64,000 nt of DNA, taken from assembly GCF_021650705.1 (NCBI RefSeq), contig NZ_CP087138.1, positions 186,001 to 250,000 of the forward strand. The letters run 5' to 3'. Shown here one piece after another: positions 36,566 to 46,474 of this stretch (positions are counted from its first letter, which is position 1; the number at the start of each line of letters is the position of its first letter). The stretch comes from Pseudomonas sp. KNUC1026. GTDB taxonomy: Bacteria; Pseudomonadota; Gammaproteobacteria; Pseudomonadales; Pseudomonadaceae. The notes beneath the pieces are model-generated. The model was not told where the DNA came from. It saw only the letters and a program-made list of their open reading frames with translations, and ran no database searches. The translations under genes and the position numbers were made by a program.

Positions 36566-37462
36566 TCAGTTGACGGACGAGGCGAGCGCTTCCAGCTTGC
36601 CAGCGAGTGAGTTGGATGCCGATTGCAGCTCCTCTTCCTGGGCAGTATCAGTTTCCGCATCTGCACTCGAATAAAATTCCTCGATCACGGCGCTGCTATC
36701 TTCTTCGCTTTCTTCGAAGGCTCCATTACCAAGCCCATGTCGAGCCACGCGGTCCAATGAAGCCTGGTCGAAGCCCGCGTATTGGCGTGCTTGCTCCAAT
36801 TGCTGGGCAGCCAGTAATGCTTCCTCAATGTTCAGTCCGCTACGCATGATGAGATCAACATAAAAGATCGGCGTGCCATGGCTCTGCCAGGTCGACTTGC
36901 CACGCAGGCGTAGCTCCAGCGGTAAGCAGGCCAGCCGATTTCCGGAAATGGCCTGGAAGTAATGCAGGCGAGCAGCCAGGGTGCGGATGCTGTTAAAAAC
37001 AGTGGTACGAAACACGAAACTGCCCAACGGATCGTCATCACCGATTAGTACGTTCAGCCGGCCATAGGGCTTGCAAGCACCACCCTTAGCCAGTGGGCAG
37101 GCATCCGGCGACGGGCATGGCAATGACTGCATTCCGTCTTGAGTGACCCGCTTGCAGGTCTCTCCATTGCCCACGCATAACGGCCTGCCAGACTGCCGAT
37201 CAAATATCGTGTAGTCAGCACGGAAGTTAAGTTCCGGTTCGTTGAACAGCAGGCGCACCGGGATGCTACGTAGTTTGTCGTTCTGGTTTTTACGCAGCTC
37301 ATTATTGAGTGGGTGCAGCAGCCAGCCGTCCTTGCCTTGCACCTGTGAAGTGATGGTGAATTGATCATCCTTTTCCGGCAGACGTTTGCCGTTTTTCTCG
37401 ATGACCTTACCAATAGAAATCCGTCCGAGAACCGGCGGGGTAATAGCCAGACCTTTGAGCAT
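36566..37462 (-). CDS. Phage/plasmid-type 'hydrolase or metal-binding' protein
   Basis: A 298-aa protein beginning MLKGLAITPPVLGRISIGKV, with a four-cysteine cluster (CVGNGETCKRV, LPCPSPDACPLAKGGACKPYG) that should bind zinc, and a C-terminal acidic tail. The family accompanies recombination and DNA-processing genes on phages and conjugative islands. I use the ATG at 37462; the longer frame upstream encodes only shadow sequence. It follows the YqaJ gene. Confidence 0.65.
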   Translation of the reverse strand: MLKGLAITPPVLGRISIGKVIEKNGKRLPEKDDQFTITSQVQGKDGWLLHPLNNELRKNQNDKLRSIPVRLLFNEPELNFRADYTIFDRQSGRPLCVGNGETCKRVTQDGMQSLPCPSPDACPLAKGGACKPYGRLNVLIGDDDPLGSFVFRTTVFNSIRTLAARLHYFQAISGNRLACLPLELRLRGKSTWQSHGTPIFYVDLIMRSGLNIEEALLAAQQLEQARQYAGFDQASLDRVARHGLGNGAFEESEEDSSAVIEEFYSSADAETDTAQEEELQSASNSLAGKLEALASSVN

Positions 37463-37550
37463 GGTGGTTCTCCTGCAAACGAAAAAAGCCCAGCCACGCA
37501 GCGTTAGCTGCATGGACTGGCCAAGGGAGGGCATGGTTGAGTTTGGAAAA

Positions 37551-38552
37551 TCAGCCGACCAGGAAGCGCCGGCTGCCTTGCTTGAGCTTGGTGTAGCGCA
37601 CCTGCAAGTAGGGCTTTTCTTGGAGCATGCGATCCACGTCGAACACGTTGCTGTCCTTGGCTTTCTTCCAGCTGATAAAGCCGTGGCTGAACTCCGCGCG
37701 GGTGGCATCACCCATGGCCTGTTGCAGCATCTGCTTGAGCTGCGCCTCGCGGGTTTCCTTCTCGCTTATGGATTGGCGCACCGCCTTGAGCTCCAGGTAG
37801 GCCGCTGCCAAACCGGCGCGGCCACTGAAGTCGACGGTCTGGCCGTTGTCCTCCGGATAGAGCGCACGCAGGGCCATATCAGCCGAGGCTGAGCCATCAG
37901 CGGGTGGAGGCGTGTCGGTCTCCACGTAATGCCAGAATTTGCGCTCTAGTTCGATCAGGCGAGCAATCATCTGCTCGTCCCGTTCGATGCGGTGGATCTC
38001 CAGCGTCTGGCCGCCCAGTAGTACCGCGACATCCGCAGCTTGCTTGCCGGTGACTGCGAGCTGATGCATTACCTGCAGTTGCACATACTCGGGCACGCCT
38101 TCTTTCCAGAGGCGTGCGCCGTTTATGCCGGCTGTCTTGCACTCAAGGATCTGCACATCGTCAGCACCGATCACCTCGCGGTCGATGTTGGCCAGCATCC
38201 AGGGCAGCTCAGGATCAGGGTGCTGCAGCACGGCGTTGATGCGCCGCACCTTATTCTTCGTGCGCTTGCTGTAATGCCAGGCCACGACCGGCTCCAGCAC
38301 GATGCCCCAGTACATCGGGCTTTCTTCATCGTGCGGATCGGCCTTGGGTAAAGTGGTGTCACGCCCGGTTTTCTCCATCCATAGTTCTAGCTGCGACTTA
38401 TAGGGATTTAGGCCAACGGCCGCGCCTGCATCAGAACTGCCGATGCCCTGCTTGCGCACCACCAACCAGTCTTCACGCGGTAGTTCATTGGTACTGATCA
38501 AGCGCAGCGCCGGGCGCGGCCTGCTGTTGCTGCTCAACGGAGTAGCTGTCAT
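37551..38552 (-). CDS. YqaJ-family viral recombinase/exonuclease
   Basis: A 333-aa nuclease with the YqaJ fold: WLVVRKQGIGSSDAGAAVGL, YWGIVLEPVVAWHYS, MLANIDREVI and VQILECKTAG, which give the E, D and E-x-K catalytic set. The C-terminus is a helical segment (AVRQSISEKETREAQLKQML). Such enzymes resect DNA ends for single-strand annealing. ATG 38552 (MTATPLSS) is taken as start. It sits between the DUF932 gene and the zinc-cluster gene. Confidence 0.85.
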   Translation of the reverse strand: MTATPLSSNSRPRPALRLISTNELPREDWLVVRKQGIGSSDAGAAVGLNPYKSQLELWMEKTGRDTTLPKADPHDEESPMYWGIVLEPVVAWHYSKRTKNKVRRINAVLQHPDPELPWMLANIDREVIGADDVQILECKTAGINGARLWKEGVPEYVQLQVMHQLAVTGKQAADVAVLLGGQTLEIHRIERDEQMIARLIELERKFWHYVETDTPPPADGSASADMALRALYPEDNGQTVDFSGRAGLAAAYLELKAVRQSISEKETREAQLKQMLQQAMGDATRAEFSHGFISWKKAKDSNVFDVDRMLQEKPYLQVRYTKLKQGSRRFLVG

Positions 38553-38630
38553 GGTGTTCACCTTGCGGAAAAAGAAACGCCCGATCAGCAATTAGGCTGA
38601 TCGGGCGTTATTGGGTGGGTAGGTAAGCGG

Positions 38631-39599
38631 TCAGGCGACCAGTTGTAGAGCGGTGTCTAAGGCACGTTGCTTGATCTGCGCGCCCTGGCCGAACCACGCC
38701 GAGTCCATGCGGTACTCGGTGCTGCGTGCACGACGTTCGTGATCAACAAACTCGGTCACGGAGTTGAGTAGGCCCCAAGCGGTGCCGCGTGCCGAGTCGA
38801 GTTGGCTGCCCCGGCCCCGACCCTCGTACAGCTCCTGGACTTTGCGCAGTGCACGCTCGTTGGGCAGTACCTCTGGCAGCGCGCCGGTCGGGTTGGTCTC
38901 GCACAGCACGCTCATAAAGAAGCCCAGCACCTCATGCCACTGCACTTTGCGCTCGGCCAGTGCACGCATGCGGTACATAAAATCGTCCCATTGCGAGACG
39001 GCGATTCCGAGCTGTTTCTTCACCACCGTTGAATCGAAGCGCGTGTTGTGCGGCACTTTTATCGCGCGGCTGGTGCCGTCCAAGGCGATGGTCAAGGTGT
39101 TATTGCATACCACGCGAACAGTGGTCGGCGTTGCTGTCGTGGCCAGGGTACCGTCGCAGGAGGTAGCCAGCAGCAAGTAGCCATTCACCTGGTCGTTGCC
39201 CTTGAGAGCAACGCCTTGCCCGGTACGCGCCAGCGCCCAGAACTTGCGCCCGCTCTTGAGTACTCCGGCCGTTTCCAACTCGTAGCCGGAAACCTCGGTG
39301 AGGTCGCGATAAAACTCCAACACTTCTCGAGGTTGCACCGTGTGGTAGCGCTGAGAGACTACCGATAGCGGTGCCTTGGTGTCGGAGCGATAGAGCACCT
39401 TCTGCTCTGGAAAAGAATGGATAGCTCCCAGGTGGCCGATGGCATCCGACTTGAAATGCACGGGGCTTTCCAGGATCTGCCAGGCCATGCCGGCTTCGCG
39501 TTGCCAGATTTCGATGGGCTGTTTCTGGGTGAGTTGATTGCCAAGGCCGTGCCAGGGAGTAGCGCCAGCGTAGGCCATGGTTTCGACGAGATGTGTCAT
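38631..39599 (-). CDS. DUF932 phage/plasmid-like protein (TIGR03299 type)
   Basis: A 322-aa protein: MTHLVETMAYAGATPWHGLG, PLSVVSQRYHTVQPREVLEF, TPTTVRVVCNNTLTIALDGT. These are the family's conserved blocks. Function is unknown, but genes of this type travel with YqaJ-type recombinases on plasmids and islands. The ATG at 39599 gives the family N-terminus. Confidence 0.85.
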   Translation of the reverse strand: MTHLVETMAYAGATPWHGLGNQLTQKQPIEIWQREAGMAWQILESPVHFKSDAIGHLGAIHSFPEQKVLYRSDTKAPLSVVSQRYHTVQPREVLEFYRDLTEVSGYELETAGVLKSGRKFWALARTGQGVALKGNDQVNGYLLLATSCDGTLATTATPTTVRVVCNNTLTIALDGTSRAIKVPHNTRFDSTVVKKQLGIAVSQWDDFMYRMRALAERKVQWHEVLGFFMSVLCETNPTGALPEVLPNERALRKVQELYEGRGRGSQLDSARGTAWGLLNSVTEFVDHERRARSTEYRMDSAWFGQGAQIKQRALDTALQLVA

Positions 39600-39689
39600 G
39601 TGAACGATTCCTTTGGGTGCAGGCCGGCACAAAGCGCTGCGCACGGCGCAGCACTGTCCGGACGAATAAACGGAAGGAGAGAGGGCCAA

Positions 39690-40019
39690 TCAGGCCGGCA
39701 GGTTGAAGCGATGACCGCAGAGCAGGCAGAGGTTGTGGGCCAGGACGTGGCGGTCGAGTGATTCACCGAGCTGAGCGCCGAGTGCACAGCCACCGACACC
39801 GCCGGCCAGACCGCTGAGGATGGCACCCGATACGGAGCCGAGGGTAATGCCGACCGGTCCGGCGATAGCGCCGATGGCTGCGCCGGTCTGGCCACCAGCT
39901 AGAGCCGCGCTGACGCCACGCGCAACACCGCCCACGGTGCCGATGGTCGCGCCGACTTTCATGGCGTGATGGAAGGAAGCGACTTTTGGGGAGTGACATT
40001 TGGGGCACTGCAATGACAT
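39690..40019 (-). CDS. Zinc-ribbon/glycine-zipper small protein
   Basis: A 109-aa protein with a CPKCHSPKV zinc knuckle at the start and CLLCGHRF at the end, around a Gly/Ala-rich hydrophobic centre (GATIGTVGGVARGVSAALAG, GITLGSVSGAILSGLAGG) that could be two membrane helices or a glycine zipper. It heads the minus-strand module. Confidence 0.65.
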   Translation of the reverse strand: MSLQCPKCHSPKVASFHHAMKVGATIGTVGGVARGVSAALAGGQTGAAIGAIAGPVGITLGSVSGAILSGLAGGVGGCALGAQLGESLDRHVLAHNLCLLCGHRFNLPA

Positions 40020-40622
40020 GGGACGAACCTCCTGCGTGGTGATGTCATTGCGGTAATGTGTGATTGAGATTTTCTCGAATCGAATGGCCGCTTTTCAGCA
40101 GCGAAACCAATGGCATAACGGGCAACAGTCGGCCAAAACTGGACGTCTGATCTAGGGGCCTTAGCCGATAGCTGTCTGTCACGAAGAGCTGCAAACAACC
40201 AATACGGGTGACTATTCCGAGCACTTGCTCCTTCTTGTGGCTAGGTAGGTACTGCATTTTTTTGAGGCTGTGAGGTGGCGACGCTGCTGGCGGGCGCACC
40301 ACTTCCTTACGTTTATTTCATTGCGGCTCATAGCGAGTACTCGGCCTAGCCACCCTCTTGCCGTTCGGCACCTGAGGTATTACCTTCCAATGGGGATGGG
40401 CGTGGCATAAAGCCTCCATCGTAAGGACTTTAGCGAATTCGCGGATTCTGCAGGGAGGAGGGGGATAAGATTATCGTCATGCCAAGCCAGTGGTGCTCCA
40501 TGTAGTGTGCGACTGTCTTTACGTTTTACTGCAACCCACTAGGCACAACCCAATCTTGGCCGGTGGTATTGCCATGGGCCCCAAAAAGCCTGAGTGCAAA
40601 ACACTCATGGGCAGTCCTAAAC
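40020..40622. other. Intergenic stretch without a supported gene
   Basis: About 600 bp between the divergent minus-strand module and block B. Short open frames exist on both strands but none has a ribosome-binding site or recognisable sequence. It must hold the promoters of both units; I see no clear consensus. Confidence 0.5.
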
Positions 40623-42197
40623 ATGATGTTAACGGCGCTATTAAACAGCCTATCAATGGATGGAGATGCTGGATTGCTTGATTTTCTTTCACGCCTGCTG
40701 AGCGTGCTTGAGCCTTCTCCTTCAGAACGTAATTCTCGGTCGGAGCGCTCGAGTCGGACGGCTACGTCCTCTCGTCCAGCTAGAGAAACGAGTGCGCCGA
40801 TGGGTCGAGAGAATTGCGGAAGGATTGTCGCAGGCAGCGTGGTAAAAATTTTGCCAAAATCTGTGCTCGTAAAGTATCAGGACACATCTGTCTTGATTCC
40901 TCAGCATGAATTGTTGAGCACAAACGCCAAGGTCGAAAACCCAGTAAGCCTATTTAGCGTGGGCGACCACCTGGAGTTCGTATTAACCAGCCTTGATGAA
41001 AAGGGCTGGAAGGGGAGTGTCCATGCGCTAGCTGAGGCTCGGCTACGCAATGCTTTGAGCAATTTGCAACCAGGCACTATCGTGAAGGCGCAGGTAGAGC
41101 GTTTTGATGATCGAGGCGCCTGGCTGATGGCCGGACAACTGCGCCTCTGGGTACCATTGGCCGAGATCAGTTGGAGCTGGATTGATCATCCTTCTGAAGC
41201 TCTGAATATCGCTCAAGAGCACAACGTGCAGATCAGCAATCTTCTGCTTGAGGAGAATTGGCTCACTGACAAACGTGCCCGCAAGGGGCGTGTTACCGCA
41301 AGCATCAAGGCTTGCTCGCTGCGACCAGAGTCACCGTGCATCACGTTGTATTTTAAAGCGATGGAATTTCAGGTGCGCACATTTGCCCGGGTGCCCCGAC
41401 GTTGTGATGCCGTAGGGCTTTTTGTCCTTGAAGCACTGGGTCAACAATTGAACGTCAATGAAATTGCCGAGCTGACTGGCTTGCCGTTGATTTCAGTCCA
41501 AGACATCGTTGAGTTGCTTGTCGAGGAAGACCTGGTAGAGGGACAAATCATCAGGCGCTCGGGCGAACGATTGTTGGCAGGCGTGGCCACCTCAAAACTG
41601 CTCAATGACGCTGGCGTCGGTGGATTGTTTGCAAGCGCAGCACCTGCCGATCAGCAAATTCACCCAAATCATGCAGTGGCTCAAACATACCCTCGCCATC
41701 TTCCAGCGCCCGTATTCAGCCATAAACAGCAGAAGCGCTTCATGCGTTTAAGGGGCAGCGAACTGCCGGATAATTTGCTGATGCGCGCTCAAATCAGCGA
41801 GGCGCAAGGCGAGCAACTGATTGCCATGCTCCGAAATCCCCACGTTCGCGTGTTCTTGTCTCAAACCCCAAACTGGAGAGCCCTGGAACTTGATGTGCCG
41901 TTGCATTGGGTGCTTGCAGGCCTGTGGAAAAACTTTCAACCAGTTGGAAAACCACCGTTCAGGCCTGCGCCCAGAGAGAAAGGGTGCGACGCGTTGCTTA
42001 TGGTTCGTTATCTGGAAGCAGGGCAACCACTCTTCTGGGAGCCCGCAACCCGCACCGTATGGGCGCCACGGGATGGTCGCATCAAAGCCCAAGACGCTGA
42101 TGTGTGTGAGGAGGACTTCACTCAATACATGTCTCCTGACATCGCCCAGCGTGTGGCAAAGGCAGGCACTGGTACATGGTGTTGGGTACAGCTTTGA
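40623..42197 (+). CDS. S1-like RNA-binding domain protein, block B gene 1
   Basis: A 524-aa protein. Two OB/S1-like repeats occupy about residues 60-220 (GRIVAGSVVKILPKSVLVKY, LQPGTIVKAQVERFDDRGAW, QLRLWVPLAEISWSW). A winged-helix-like middle follows (LNVNEIAELTGLPLISVQDI), then an unknown C-terminal part with FLSQTPNWRALELDVPLHWV. It is first of four tightly spaced genes (gaps of 12, 14 and 3 bp) ending in a UPF1-like helicase, which suggests a role in RNA recognition. The start at 40623 is one of several possible. Confidence 0.65.
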   Translation: MMLTALLNSLSMDGDAGLLDFLSRLLSVLEPSPSERNSRSERSSRTATSSRPARETSAPMGRENCGRIVAGSVVKILPKSVLVKYQDTSVLIPQHELLSTNAKVENPVSLFSVGDHLEFVLTSLDEKGWKGSVHALAEARLRNALSNLQPGTIVKAQVERFDDRGAWLMAGQLRLWVPLAEISWSWIDHPSEALNIAQEHNVQISNLLLEENWLTDKRARKGRVTASIKACSLRPESPCITLYFKAMEFQVRTFARVPRRCDAVGLFVLEALGQQLNVNEIAELTGLPLISVQDIVELLVEEDLVEGQIIRRSGERLLAGVATSKLLNDAGVGGLFASAAPADQQIHPNHAVAQTYPRHLPAPVFSHKQQKRFMRLRGSELPDNLLMRAQISEAQGEQLIAMLRNPHVRVFLSQTPNWRALELDVPLHWVLAGLWKNFQPVGKPPFRPAPREKGCDALLMVRYLEAGQPLFWEPATRTVWAPRDGRIKAQDADVCEEDFTQYMSPDIAQRVAKAGTGTWCWVQL

Positions 42198-42209
42198 AAT
42201 GGAAAAATT

Positions 42210-42710
42210 ATGAGCACTCAGATACCAAGGCATGCGTTCTACTTTACAAAGACCTTCATCTCCGCCGCCAGCCGACATGGCATTAAAGAGGGCCTGAAAA
42301 AAGCGTCGGCCGGTGCCAATCCGGTTTTGATGAGCATCGAAGCAGCATCCGCAGTATTGGGAGCTATCGACTCTTACTTGAAATTGCGCCAAGCCCGTGC
42401 GCACCGAGACGGTCTAAAAGCTTTGATACCCCAAGAAGAAAAGCGTCTCGAGCTTGAGCGTGCAGCGCTGGCCCAAGACATTGACCTGGCTCGAAAAGAA
42501 ATGGAACAAGCAGTAAAGGTTCGCCAGGTGGTGGGACGGATGACGCTTCAATGCGTGCAACTGACACGTCATTGTTTGGATGAGTTGTCGTTGATAAGGA
42601 GCAGCGATTTGCCAGATGCTCGGTCATTTGACTCGGCGTTTGAGCGTTTGATGGAAGCAGACCAAGGGCTGCGCCGCAGTGCGGAATATTTCAATACCAG
42701 TGTTAATTGA
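42210..42710 (+). CDS. Coiled-coil protein, block B gene 2
   Basis: A 166-aa mostly helical protein: a short N-terminal amphipathic part (FTKTFISAASRHGIKEGLKK), a small hydrophobic stretch (LMSIEAASAVLGAIDSYLKL) and a long charged coil (LIPQEEKRLELERAALAQDI). No family recognised. Spacing of 12 bp to the S1 gene and 14 bp to the next gene marks it as part of one operon. Confidence 0.6.
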   Translation: MSTQIPRHAFYFTKTFISAASRHGIKEGLKKASAGANPVLMSIEAASAVLGAIDSYLKLRQARAHRDGLKALIPQEEKRLELERAALAQDIDLARKEMEQAVKVRQVVGRMTLQCVQLTRHCLDELSLIRSSDLPDARSFDSAFERLMEADQGLRRSAEYFNTSVN

Positions 42711-42724
42711 ACGGAGTCTTAGCC

Positions 42725-43219
42725 ATGTCCAATGAGCGATTCAAACTGCCGGCCAGCCTTGCCAAACCCAGCGCGGTCAGCAAGTCGAGCGATGCCCTTG
42801 ACCTTGCCAAGGAAAAAACATTGCAGGAGCAAATCAAGCGTGAAACCGCGTTTAGTGGAGATCGCGCCCAAGTGCTGACTGAAGGCATTGGGCTGCTTCG
42901 CGACCTGGTTGGTGTGCTGCAATCAGCTGTCGAATTGAAAAAAACGTCTACTGAGTGGAAGCAACGCGTCAAGTTAGCTGAAAAAGAAGTGCAGAAAGCT
43001 CAGGCAGACCTCGAAAAAGTCAAAGCACAAACGGCGCCTGAGCTCCTGCGATTGAACCAGGTCGACAGTGTCCTCACGCCGGTTCTGAAAGCCTTCGAGA
43101 AACTCGAAGCGGTCATGGATCCTTCGTTGATCGACGACGACCATCAACGGCAGATTCGGGCAAGCATTGAGGTCATGGTCGGTCGTATGGTCGACTTGGT
43201 CCAGCCAGGGAAACGCTAA
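42725..43219 (+). CDS. Coiled-coil protein, block B gene 3
   Basis: A 164-aa helical protein (LDLAKEKTLQEQIKRETAFS, EWKQRVKLAEKEVQKAQADL), soluble, no family recognised. ATG 42725 follows an ACGGAG site; a TTG at 42707 overlapping the previous stop is an alternative. Similar in style to gene 2, perhaps a hetero-coil partner. Confidence 0.6.
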   Translation: MSNERFKLPASLAKPSAVSKSSDALDLAKEKTLQEQIKRETAFSGDRAQVLTEGIGLLRDLVGVLQSAVELKKTSTEWKQRVKLAEKEVQKAQADLEKVKAQTAPELLRLNQVDSVLTPVLKAFEKLEAVMDPSLIDDDHQRQIRASIEVMVGRMVDLVQPGKR

Positions 43220-43222
43220 TTA

Positions 43223-46200
43223 ATGTTCATGCTATTGCTGGCGGGCATCACCTTAACCTCCACAGCCATAAGTTGGTGGAATGGGAAGCGCTTGGACGAC
43301 GTTAACACCGAGATTGAAGCGTTGGAGGCTGAACTGGCCGCCATTCACGCGATGCATGAACGCAAAAGTGCTGCCCTTATTCGTCCGTACCTGATTCAAC
43401 TCGTGAAGATGTTTGAAAGTGAGCTGGCGATGCGCGTGGAAATCGCCAGCGAGCTGGAGCGGGCACACGCTCGTGCAAGGTACATATTGAGAAATCAGTT
43501 CGGCGCTCGTGAATCCGCCAATTTTCGTCGGATGATGCTTGAAATCGAGCTTGCCCGCGGCCGCATCACTGCTGAGCGCGCCTATCTCCAATCCACAGCA
43601 CAATACATTCGTACCTTGTATGGCGAGGTGCCGGCGCAGTTGCCGACCGTTGCCTGGCTCGAAATGCCGGCGGATTATCCCTGTGAGGGCGCAGTGGTTT
43701 CGCTGCCACAGGGTTTACCTGGACGCCTTCAAAATTACATCATCGAGTCTGAAGTCTTTGATGGCCGAGGGGTCTTTTACGCAGTTGACCATGAGACACG
43801 CTTCGCCCGCATTGGCAGCGACAAGGTGAAACTCTTGGACGCGGCGACAGCAAGCGGTGGCGAGACGCTGACAGGCACCGTCGTGCGCCTGGACAACAAT
43901 GAAGCCCAACTGCAGATGGATGATGTCATCCTGCGTTTGCCACTTGGCAGACAGGAAGGGCAATGGATAAAACCCGGCATGGAGCTGCAGGTATTCGCTG
44001 ACGGTTGGACACTCACTGACGTACTCGGCGACTCGCAGTCCCAAAATTTGCTTGTGAGATTGCACCCCCGCATATCAGGGCTCGAGGAGTACTGGTGGCC
44101 GGTCGCGCTTGGCGTCAAAGATGATCAGATAGCGCTGATCCAAAACATGTGGGGCTATTTTCAGACACCGGCAATCCAGGACAGGCCTTGGCATATTTAT
44201 GAGAACGATGACGGCCGTCTCGTCTTTCAGCTGGGGCGCTATGCCTTGGTCACCGAAACCGATGCTCAACAGCGATGTTTTCGATTGCTGCATGTGCTAG
44301 AGGATAGTGAGTCGCCTGAAGACGTTTTACGCAGCTACGTCGCCCTTTCCCCTATTTTGATAGGGAGTGAGGATGACGAATTGACCAAACGCAATCGCTT
44401 CCAGTCTTTCGTGTGTGCCTTGAATGAAGAGCGGCTTGGCCAGCGAAACGCTGCCCGTCAGCGAGAAGTCGCCTTGCATTTACGCAAGCTGTCATTGGTG
44501 TACCGTGAGCAGCAGCTTTACTTGGAGCAGAGCGCAAGCTGTGGTTTTCTTCCCGGCAAGGTCGAGGAGAATGGACGCAAAGTGACAGGTCTGCTGAGCT
44601 CGCAAGGCATTCCCAACTGGTTGAAAACTGCACTGAGCGAGCAAGGTGCACCTCGTTTGCGGGCCGTCGGACGAGATCGAGTATGGTCTTTGCAATCGTT
44701 CAAGCTTCTAGATCCCCAGCTTGGTATCTGCGAATTTACGCTGGCCACGCATAAACGGGTGAATGAAGCTGAGATCAACCCCTTCGATTTGTTTAGGCTT
44801 GAACTAGTCAGGGAAGGCAGTCAAAAGGAAACGCTCTCCAAAGCACTTGAAAAGGCGATTTCCGGCGATTTTGTAGCGCCTTCGGTGCACAGTGCGATCT
44901 TTACACTTGACCCTGAGCCCGTCGAGACGTCGAATCTGGGACAGGAAGCAGTACTCCAAATCTTGGCGTCAAAAGAGCCCGTACTGGCAGTCTGGGGACC
45001 CCCGGGGGCTGGGAAGACCACCACCTTGGTGCAGTGGCTCAAAACCCTGTTTCCAGAACAAGCACCACATCTCTGGCCACGCATACTGATCACCGGCCCT
45101 ACTCACGTAGCGGTAACTAAGCTGATTGAAGATCTACTCAAGGCCGCAGAGTACTTAAGGCCTGTCACGGTTCGCTACGGTAAGGAGGACAAGATCAGTG
45201 AAGCGCTTGAAGCCAACTGGCATCAAATCAAAATCGATGCACTGAGCGCAGGAGATGCGCAAATCAATCCCCAGCTGCACGATACTTGGTTGTCCCTCCT
45301 GAAGTCTCGCAAGGGGCGCGAAGCGGCAAGTCGCTGGACGTTCCGCGACAAGTTGATCCACGGTGCCACCTGCACAGGGATGGCGCGTACTGACTTTGCT
45401 TTGATTAAGGAACCTTTCGATTGGGTGATCGTGGATGAAGCAGGCAAAGCCTTTGCTGCCGAGCTAATGATCCCGGCTGCCATTGCTCGGCGGATAGTCC
45501 TTGTTGGGGATCACAACCAGCTGCCACCCACGGTGACTACCGATGTGTTGGATGAGCGCATTGGCTATACATTGCCTCTGGCGGAGGTGGAAACCCTACT
45601 GCGAAAAAATTTCTTCCAGGAATTGTATGAAGGGTTGGAACCACAGGCCAAGGGAATGCTGACCGTACAGTACCGAATGCATGAAGATATCGGTGACTTG
45701 GTCAGCGCGCTATTTTATGAAGACCAACTGCGATCGCACCGCAAGGGTGGTACCTGGGCGCTGACGGCTGCCCGCGCATTATTTGTAGACTTTTCCAAGA
45801 TGCAGAACTATCGGCACAAGAAGGCAGGTACAGGAGATTCTCCTTCATCGCTGGTTAACTCCACCGAGCGCGCTGCGCTCTACCAACTGCTGAATGCGCT
45901 GCACAAAAAGGTGAGAGCAACAAAAACTCCCTTGAAGCTATTGATTGTGTGCCCTTACAAGGGGCAGCTGGAAATCGTCACCCAAGATACGGAAGGCAAG
46001 CAATACGCATTCGAATTGTCTGTTGCGACTGTTGATGCCGTACAGGGCGGAGAAGCCGACATGGTGATTCTGCTGATGACCCGCGCAAGCGGAGACACTC
46101 AGTTTCTTCTGGATCGCCATCGCCTGAATGTGGCGCTATCAAGGGCTCGTGATTCAGTCATTATCCTAGGTCACCTGGATTGCCTGGCAGGCGATGGTCA

Positions 46201-46327
46201 AGGCCCAGTTGCGGAGCTGGTCGCGGTGGGGCGAGCAAAGAAAAGCTTGAAAGTCATTTCACTGCCCGCTGAGGCAAAATTTCACAAAGACCTAGTGCCG
46301 GCGGTATTTCCGAGCGCAACGGCTTAG
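43223..46327 (+). CDS. UPF1-like SF1 helicase with N-terminal membrane anchor, block B gene 4
   Basis: A 1034-aa protein. An N-terminal hydrophobic segment (MFMLLLAGITLTSTAISWW) is followed by a long coiled coil, about 350 residues of unknown type, then an SF1B/UPF1-like helicase: GPPGAGKTTT (592-601), VDEAGKAFAAE (737-747), GDHNQLPPTV (762-771), TVQYRMHEDIGDL, VDAVQGGEADMVIL and RLNVALSRAR (~967). Helicases of this set act on RNA or DNA. A membrane-anchored version beside an S1 protein is unusual. Three bases separate it from gene 3. Confidence 0.88.
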   Translation: MFMLLLAGITLTSTAISWWNGKRLDDVNTEIEALEAELAAIHAMHERKSAALIRPYLIQLVKMFESELAMRVEIASELERAHARARYILRNQFGARESANFRRMMLEIELARGRITAERAYLQSTAQYIRTLYGEVPAQLPTVAWLEMPADYPCEGAVVSLPQGLPGRLQNYIIESEVFDGRGVFYAVDHETRFARIGSDKVKLLDAATASGGETLTGTVVRLDNNEAQLQMDDVILRLPLGRQEGQWIKPGMELQVFADGWTLTDVLGDSQSQNLLVRLHPRISGLEEYWWPVALGVKDDQIALIQNMWGYFQTPAIQDRPWHIYENDDGRLVFQLGRYALVTETDAQQRCFRLLHVLEDSESPEDVLRSYVALSPILIGSEDDELTKRNRFQSFVCALNEERLGQRNAARQREVALHLRKLSLVYREQQLYLEQSASCGFLPGKVEENGRKVTGLLSSQGIPNWLKTALSEQGAPRLRAVGRDRVWSLQSFKLLDPQLGICEFTLATHKRVNEAEINPFDLFRLELVREGSQKETLSKALEKAISGDFVAPSVHSAIFTLDPEPVETSNLGQEAVLQILASKEPVLAVWGPPGAGKTTTLVQWLKTLFPEQAPHLWPRILITGPTHVAVTKLIEDLLKAAEYLRPVTVRYGKEDKISEALEANWHQIKIDALSAGDAQINPQLHDTWLSLLKSRKGREAASRWTFRDKLIHGATCTGMARTDFALIKEPFDWVIVDEAGKAFAAELMIPAAIARRIVLVGDHNQLPPTVTTDVLDERIGYTLPLAEVETLLRKNFFQELYEGLEPQAKGMLTVQYRMHEDIGDLVSALFYEDQLRSHRKGGTWALTAARALFVDFSKMQNYRHKKAGTGDSPSSLVNSTERAALYQLLNALHKKVRATKTPLKLLIVCPYKGQLEIVTQDTEGKQYAFELSVATVDAVQGGEADMVILLMTRASGDTQFLLDRHRLNVALSRARDSVIILGHLDCLAGDGQGPVAELVAVGRAKKSLKVISLPAEAKFHKDLVPAVFPSATA

Positions 46328-46474
46328 GCGACTTATTTCATTTCCAAGGGATCTCACACCGCTTCAGCAACAGCAAAGGCTCCAGTCAATTCGTTCGACC
46401 TTGTGGGGCGTGCGAAAGGGTTGTGCCTGCAGATTGGTTTGGCGAAAACGAAGAATCACGAACTAGGTGACGCA

